The notes below the pieces were generated by a model. It was not told where the DNA came from, searched no databases, and saw only the letters and a program-made list of their open reading frames with translations. From an uncultured Spirochaetaceae bacterium (GTDB lineage Bacteria > Spirochaetota > Spirochaetia > SZUA-6 > Bin103): a DNA stretch of 10,150 nucleotides. Positions 6,606 to 10,150 of the stretch are shown here, piece by piece. How positions within the stretch are numbered: the first letter of the stretch is position 1; each line of letters begins with the position of its first letter. A program made the position numbers and the translations under genes. The stretch covers positions 1-10,150 of the forward strand of contig CAJWOB010000061.1 of assembly GCA_913043885.1 (NCBI GenBank), in the 5' to 3' direction.

Positions 6606-7864
6606 GCGAGCCGAACGACACCGAGTCGCCAACTGCCGACGCCGCGGGCGGCGACCAGGTCGCTCACCGGATCCACGAGGCGGTCGAGCGCATCACCGTC
6701 GCGGCGCGCGTTGCCGATGTCCAGGTTGTGGTAGCTGAAGCGGCCAATGCCGAGGCGGCCAGTGTCGAAGCGGCCACCGACGCTGGCGCGCAGGCGACCC
6801 TGGTGTTCCTCGCCGACGACGAGAAGGGGGGAGGCTCTTTTGCTGACAGGTTCAGCGTCGAGCACGAAGGCGGGCACCTAGGCGTCGAGGAAGCCGAGGG
6901 TGACTGGTCCCGTGGCACGCTACGCATCGCGCTAGCACAACCGAGCGCCGCGGTCCGCATTCGCGCACGCGCCGGCGCCGTGGCGGTGAGCGGTTTGGAG
7001 GGCAACTTGGCGGTGCGGTCCCGCAACGGCGCCATCAACGCCGAACGATGTACCGGCAACCTCAAGCTGATGTGTGCCAACGGCTCCATCGAGGTCGCCC
7101 AGTGCAGCGCCGCACACGTCGAGCTGGCCTCTTCCAACGGCCGTATAACGATGGCCGATACCGAGCTGGGCGGCGGTACGGTGAAGACCGCGAACGGCCG
7201 CATCCGTCTGCAACTGCGACCTCGAGCCGCCGGCGGGGACCCGGGCGTGGCGGGACGAGAGGATGGCGGGCGGTTAACCGTCTACTCCGCAAACGGCGGC
7301 ATCTCTCTGGCGGTACCCGAAGAGACCAGCACGCTGTTCAAGGTGCGGTCGCTGGGGCGGGTGCGCAACGACTTGCCAGTGCAGTCGGTGCAGTCGAGCG
7401 CCGGCATGACCGTGCTGAAGACCGGCAGCGGCGAGCCGCAGGGACAGCCGTTCGTCGTACTGATCAAGAATCTCAAGGGGAGGATAGAGCTGATGCGATA
7501 CGTACATTTCGACCCGAGCGCCGAGGAGCACCGCAGCGACGACCTGGATGGCGACGACGAGTTCTTCGAAGAAGGGCAACCACATGGGGTGTGGTTCGAT
7601 GTCGATTTCAGCGAGGAGCTGCCCAAGTTCATGCACGACGTGAAGCGCTTCGGCGCCAAGTTCGGCAACCTCGGTGAGGAGATCTCGCGCGAGATGCGCC
7701 ACGCCTTCGCGTTCGGGCGCCGACAGCATCACGGGCCACGCGAGCAAGCCCGTCGTCAGACACGCGACACCTCTGCCGAGGTGGCGTCCGTCCTCGAGAT
7801 GCTGAAAGAGGGTAAGATCACGGTCGAGGAGGCCGAGACGCTGATCGCGGCAATTCGGCGCTAG
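6602..7864 (+). CDS. DUF4097-type beta-helix protein with C-terminal SHOCT-like motif
   Basis: A 420-residue protein with no signal peptide or membrane segment, so probably cytoplasmic. I chose the GTG at 6602, which overlaps the upstream stop as GTGA; the frame is open further upstream, but that part lies inside the DUF2089 gene. Residues 29-70 begin a beta-rich region interrupted by three EAA pentapeptide repeats (46-59). Residues 115-240 hold five rungs with an N-G-x-I motif (Asn142, 160, 179, 198, 231), typical of DUF4097/YvlB-like right-handed beta-helices. An acidic segment (303-326, DDLDGDDEFFEE) follows, then a helical region, and the C-terminus VLEMLKEGKITVEEAETLI (397-415) matches the short motif seen in YvlB-like and SHOCT-like proteins. 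It probably works with the upstream DUF2089 protein, perhaps as a sensor or anti-regulator; the mechanism is inference. Confidence 0.85.
   Translation: MSEPNDTESPTADAAGGDQVAHRIHEAVERITVAARVADVQVVVAEAANAEAASVEAATDAGAQATLVFLADDEKGGGSFADRFSVEHEGGHLGVEEAEGDWSRGTLRIALAQPSAAVRIRARAGAVAVSGLEGNLAVRSRNGAINAERCTGNLKLMCANGSIEVAQCSAAHVELASSNGRITMADTELGGGTVKTANGRIRLQLRPRAAGGDPGVAGREDGGRLTVYSANGGISLAVPEETSTLFKVRSLGRVRNDLPVQSVQSSAGMTVLKTGSGEPQGQPFVVLIKNLKGRIELMRYVHFDPSAEEHRSDDLDGDDEFFEEGQPHGVWFDVDFSEELPKFMHDVKRFGAKFGNLGEEISREMRHAFAFGRRQHHGPREQARRQTRDTSAEVASVLEMLKEGKITVEEAETLIAAIRR
6737..6781 (+). repeat. Three tandem 15 bp units encoding EAA[NST][AVD]
   Basis: Three consecutive 15-base units, each starting GA(A/G)GCGGCCA, at 6737, 6752 and 6767. 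They encode EAANA, EAASV and EAATD within the DUF4097-type gene. Ten near-identical bases per unit suggest a recent in-frame tandem duplication, a plausible site of length variation between strains. Confidence 0.7.
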
Positions 7865-7871
7865 TGACCGG

Positions 7872-8933
7872 TTGGCACTAGCCGTAGAGCCGATCCCCCT
7901 CGGCCGGCTCGAGCCCGGCGACGAGCTGCTGCAGTCTGGCTTGTGGGCGGAGCTCAAGCGCCAGTTCGGCTGGGAGCCGCATGGCTTCCGCATCGAGGGG
8001 GCGCAGGGCGAGGAGTCAGAAGATAGGTACACCCTGCTGGCGCTGGCCCGTGGCACGCCGCTGGGCCGTCTGTTGTACGTGCCCTACGGGGTGCCACCGG
8101 CAACGCCGCTCCGCCCGCTGACCCGCGAGCTCAGCGCCACGGCGGCAGCCACCACAGTACGCTTCGACCTGAGCTGGGACGCGGCGACGACGGTGGACGG
8201 CGCCCGCAGGGCGGTGGCCGATGTGCAGCCGTCCACCACCGTGGTCGTCGGACTCGACGGCGACGACGACGCGCTACTGGCGGCAATGAAGTCCAAGACG
8301 CGCTACAACGTGCGCCTCGCCGAGCGCCGCGGGGTCTCGACGCGGGTCTACCCCGCCGCGGAGGCGCTCCAGGGGCCCCTCGATGCATGGACTGGGATGC
8401 ATGCCGATACCGCTCGCCGGCACGGCATTACCGCTCACAGCGCCGCCTACTTTCGCACGCTGTTTCAGCTCGCGGCGTCCGCCGACGCCGCTGCCACACC
8501 GTCGGGCGACGCCGACCTGTTCCTTATCGAGGCATGGGGCGAAGGAGATCTGCTGGCGGGAATCGTTGTGAGCGTCTGCGGGCGCCAGGCGCGCTATCTG
8601 TACGGTGCCTCCAGCGAACGGCAGCGAAGCAGCATGCCCAATTACGCTTTGCAGTGGGCGGCGATGCGCCTCGCCAAACAGCGTGGCTGCTCTAGCTACG
8701 ACCTGTTTGGCATCCCCCCCACCGCCGACCCCTCGCACCCCTGGCACGGGCTCTACCGGCTCAAGACCGGCTTCGGCGGCGAGGTGGTGCAACGGGCAGG
8801 CTGCTGGGATGTGCCAGGCGGCAGTTGGGGCTTTCGCATGATGCGCGCGGCGGAGCGGACCAGGAGTTGGTACTTCCACGCCCTGCGCCCGCGCCTGGCT
8901 CGCGCGCCGGCGACCCCGGCGGAGGGGAGCTAG
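7872..8933 (+). CDS. FemAB/FemX-like peptidoglycan bridge aminoacyltransferase
   Basis: A 353-residue GNAT-fold enzyme of the FemABX family, which transfers amino acids from aminoacyl-tRNA to the third-residue side chain of lipid II or a precursor, at the cytoplasmic membrane face. Visible signatures: LLQSGLWAELKRQFGW (19-34); MKSKTRYNVRLAERRGV (139-155), the conserved Lys/Arg/Asn block; LFLIEAWGEGDLLAGIVV (216-233) with RYLYGASSERQRSSMPNYAL (241-260); and the hallmark YDLFGIPP (276-283) followed by HPWHGLYRLKTGFGG (289-303). The only in-frame start after the upstream in-frame stop (7842) that keeps the N-terminal block is the TTG at 7872, 7 nt after the preceding gene; the ribosome site is weak, so translational coupling is likely. 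Its stop overlaps that of convergent murD. Family certain; the amino acid transferred is not predictable here. Confidence 0.92.
   Translation: MALAVEPIPLGRLEPGDELLQSGLWAELKRQFGWEPHGFRIEGAQGEESEDRYTLLALARGTPLGRLLYVPYGVPPATPLRPLTRELSATAAATTVRFDLSWDAATTVDGARRAVADVQPSTTVVVGLDGDDDALLAAMKSKTRYNVRLAERRGVSTRVYPAAEALQGPLDAWTGMHADTARRHGITAHSAAYFRTLFQLAASADAAATPSGDADLFLIEAWGEGDLLAGIVVSVCGRQARYLYGASSERQRSSMPNYALQWAAMRLAKQRGCSSYDLFGIPPTADPSHPWHGLYRLKTGFGGEVVQRAGCWDVPGGSWGFRMMRAAERTRSWYFHALRPRLARAPATPAEGS
8930..8933. other. Shared palindromic stop CTAG of convergent genes
   Basis: The four bases CTAG supply TAG for the FemX-like gene (plus, 8931-8933) and TAG for murD (minus, 8932-8930). There is no intergenic space and no terminator between these convergent genes. 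Confidence 0.9.
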
Positions 8934-10027
8934 TCGCTCACGGACGCGGTCGCCGCAAGGCGCGCGACCGCCGATTTGAAGCGACGGCCGCGGTCGAACT
9001 CGTTGGCGAACATGCCGAACGACGTGCACCCCGGCGAGAACAACACCGTCTCTCCGGCGGACGCGCGTCCCGCGGCGGTCGCGCCGCCAACGGCGGCGTC
9101 GAGAGCCGCCTCTAGGGTGTCGTAGGGGCCGGCACAGGGGACGCCAGCCTGCTCGAGCGCAGCCTGCAGCGCCGCCGTGGCCGAGCCGGCGAGCAGTACG
9201 GCGCGCACGCTGGCTGGGTCGATGGCAGCGAGTCCGTCGAACGCCAGGCCTTTGGCGCTGCCCCCGGCCAGTAGCGTGACCGGCCGCTCCACGGTGGCGA
9301 GCGCAGCGGCCGTTGCCTCCGGTACCGTGGCCGCCGAGTCGTTGATGTAGCGGATGCCTTCGAGCTCTCGGACCAGCTCCATGCGGTGTTCGATGCCGGC
9401 GAAGGCGGCCAGGGACCGGCGCGCGGCTGCAGGCGGTAGCCCCCACGCCAACACCGCCAGCCCGGCGGCTCCTATGTTCAGCAGGTTGTGCGCGCCCTGC
9501 AGGGTCGGGCGCTCGACCAATACGATCGCTTCCTCACCCGGGCTGGTTCGCACCCAGACGCGGCGGGTCCGCGCGTCCACCCAGGCGCCCACCCATGTGT
9601 CGCGTGCGGTGTCTGCCGTCGCCGTCGCCGCCACCTCGTAGCTCCGCGCCCCGTCGGGGGCTGTCAGCCAGCGGCGAGCGGAGCTGGTAAGGATGACGCA
9701 CGGCGGGCGCATGTCCGCCTCCGGCGTCGTCGCAGTTGCCTGGCCGACGAAGTCCTCCAGCAGTCGCGCCTTGTCGGCCATATAGGTGGCCATGTCTGGG
9801 TAGCGATCCTGATGGTCGGCAAGCACCGCGGTGACGATCGCCACCTCGGGGTGAAGCGGACTCGGCGACGGAAGGTCGCCCAGTTGGAAGGAGGACAGCT
9901 CCAGCACCACCGTTGCGCCGGCCGGGAGCTGGTCGGCAAACACCAGCGGCGACACCGTGATGTTGCCACCCAGGGCGGTCCCCGGCTCGTGCGCCACCAG
10001 GGCGGCGTGGATGGCGCTGGCGGTGGT
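8930..10027 (-). CDS. murD: UDP-N-acetylmuramoyl-L-alanine--D-glutamate ligase MurD, 5' part missing
   Basis: Cytoplasmic Mur ligase adding D-Glu to UDP-MurNAc-L-Ala. About 365 recognisable residues cover the ATP-binding central domain and the C-terminal domain. Seen in order: TTASAIHAALVAHEPG just after the ATP loop, LGGNITVSPL (9973-9944), ELSSFQL (near 9890), ADHQDRYPDMATYMADK ending in the likely carbamylated lysine (9772-9770), GAHNLLN, EHRMELV, NDSAATVPEAT (canonical NDSKAT), LLAGGSAKG, and SPGCTSFGMF. Homology begins at the two Thr of the GK(S/T)TT loop (10027-10022); upstream of them the frame reads Val-Pro-Pro-Pro, with no P-loop in any minus frame and no UDP-binding N domain (about 110 residues missing). 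An ATG at 10102 in the same open frame would give a 390-residue protein, but its first 25 residues are not MurD. As it stands it could not bind ATP normally; assembly artefact or genuine truncation. Confidence 0.9.
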   Translation of the reverse strand, partial: TTASAIHAALVAHEPGTALGGNITVSPLVFADQLPAGATVVLELSSFQLGDLPSPSPLHPEVAIVTAVLADHQDRYPDMATYMADKARLLEDFVGQATATTPEADMRPPCVILTSSARRWLTAPDGARSYEVAATATADTARDTWVGAWVDARTRRVWVRTSPGEEAIVLVERPTLQGAHNLLNIGAAGLAVLAWGLPPAAARRSLAAFAGIEHRMELVRELEGIRYINDSAATVPEATAAALATVERPVTLLAGGSAKGLAFDGLAAIDPASVRAVLLAGSATAALQAALEQAGVPCAGPYDTLEAALDAAVGGATAAGRASAGETVLFSPGCTSFGMFANEFDRGRRFKSAVARLAATASVSD

Positions 10028-10037
10028 CGGCGGCGGG

Positions 10038-10150
10038 ACCGGCGTCCTGCGCGGCAAGACGAAGTGGCTGGGCACGAACTTCCTCCGCGGCGTGCACATC
10101 ACGGACGAGCTGGAGATCGGCGCGAAGGGCCGCCTGACGCTGATCGGCTG
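10038..10150 (+). CDS. Possible partial plus-strand coding sequence of foreign origin
   Basis: After the murD break, the plus frame starting at 10038 reads 37 codons to the edge without a stop: TGVLRGKTKWLGTNFLRGVH, then ITDELEIGAKGRLTLIG. Every one of these codons ends in G or C, and the composition (alternating polar and hydrophobic, Gly turns) looks like a real beta-rich protein. The frame extends left to an ATG at 10011, but that lies in murD and is probably chance. I do not recognise the protein. Too short for certainty; the competing minus frame gives a Pro/Arg/Ser-rich sequence typical of a shadow frame. Confidence 0.4.

Noticed and set aside
8274..9446. Minus-strand open frame of 390 codons
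   Set aside because: It spans the 3' ends of both the FemX-like gene and murD in wrong frames, and its sequence is Arg/Ala/Gly-rich without motifs; a shadow.

Overview
The window is about two-thirds G+C and almost entirely coding. It looks like chromosomal DNA of a free-living, peptidoglycan-containing bacterium rather than a mobile or accessory region. I see no tRNA, rRNA, transposase, phage integrase or CRISPR array. Alternative starts are common: four of the eight gene starts placed are GTG, two are GTG or TTG with weak ribosome sites, and only hflK has a clear ATG with a near-perfect Shine-Dalgarno. HflK/HflC suggest a Gram-negative type of envelope. The MurE that lacks the DNPR motif, together with a FemX-like gene, would fit a high-GC spirochaete, but that placement is inference (about even odds).

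Layout. A 237 bp divergent intergenic region (5943-6179), the only substantial non-coding stretch, separates two operons. Leftward (minus strand): hflK (5942-4956), hflC (4959-3967), murE (3882-2353) and a large exported protein (2372 to the window edge at 1, incomplete). hflK and hflC overlap by 4 nt, hflC and murE are 84 bp apart, and murE overlaps the exported gene by 20 nt. Rightward (plus strand): a DUF2089-type zinc-ribbon/HTH protein (6180-6605), a DUF4097-type beta-helix protein (6602-7864) and a FemAB/FemX-like aminoacyltransferase (7872-8933). The first pair overlap by 4 nt and the third follows 7 nt later. A convergent murD (stop at 8930) lies on the minus strand and shares a palindromic CTAG stop with the FemX-like gene. 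No gene-free stretch exceeds 300 bases.

How the genes work together. The window is themed on the cell envelope. MurD and MurE add D-Glu and the third amino acid to the UDP-MurNAc peptide stem. A FemX-like enzyme typically adds amino acids to that third-residue side chain to build cross-bridges. HflK/HflC form a membrane SPFH complex known to control FtsH proteolysis. The DUF2089-DUF4097 pair looks like a small regulatory module upstream of and coupled to the FemX-like gene.

Most notable points: (1) a 790+ codon exported propeller-like protein with what looks like a transglutaminase-like domain that has lost its cysteine; (2) murD homology that stops abruptly inside the ATP-binding loop near 10028, followed by about 120 bp that reads as an unrelated plus-strand coding sequence with every third codon position G or C, so either an assembly chimera or a real rearrangement; (3) an atypical MurE specificity loop.
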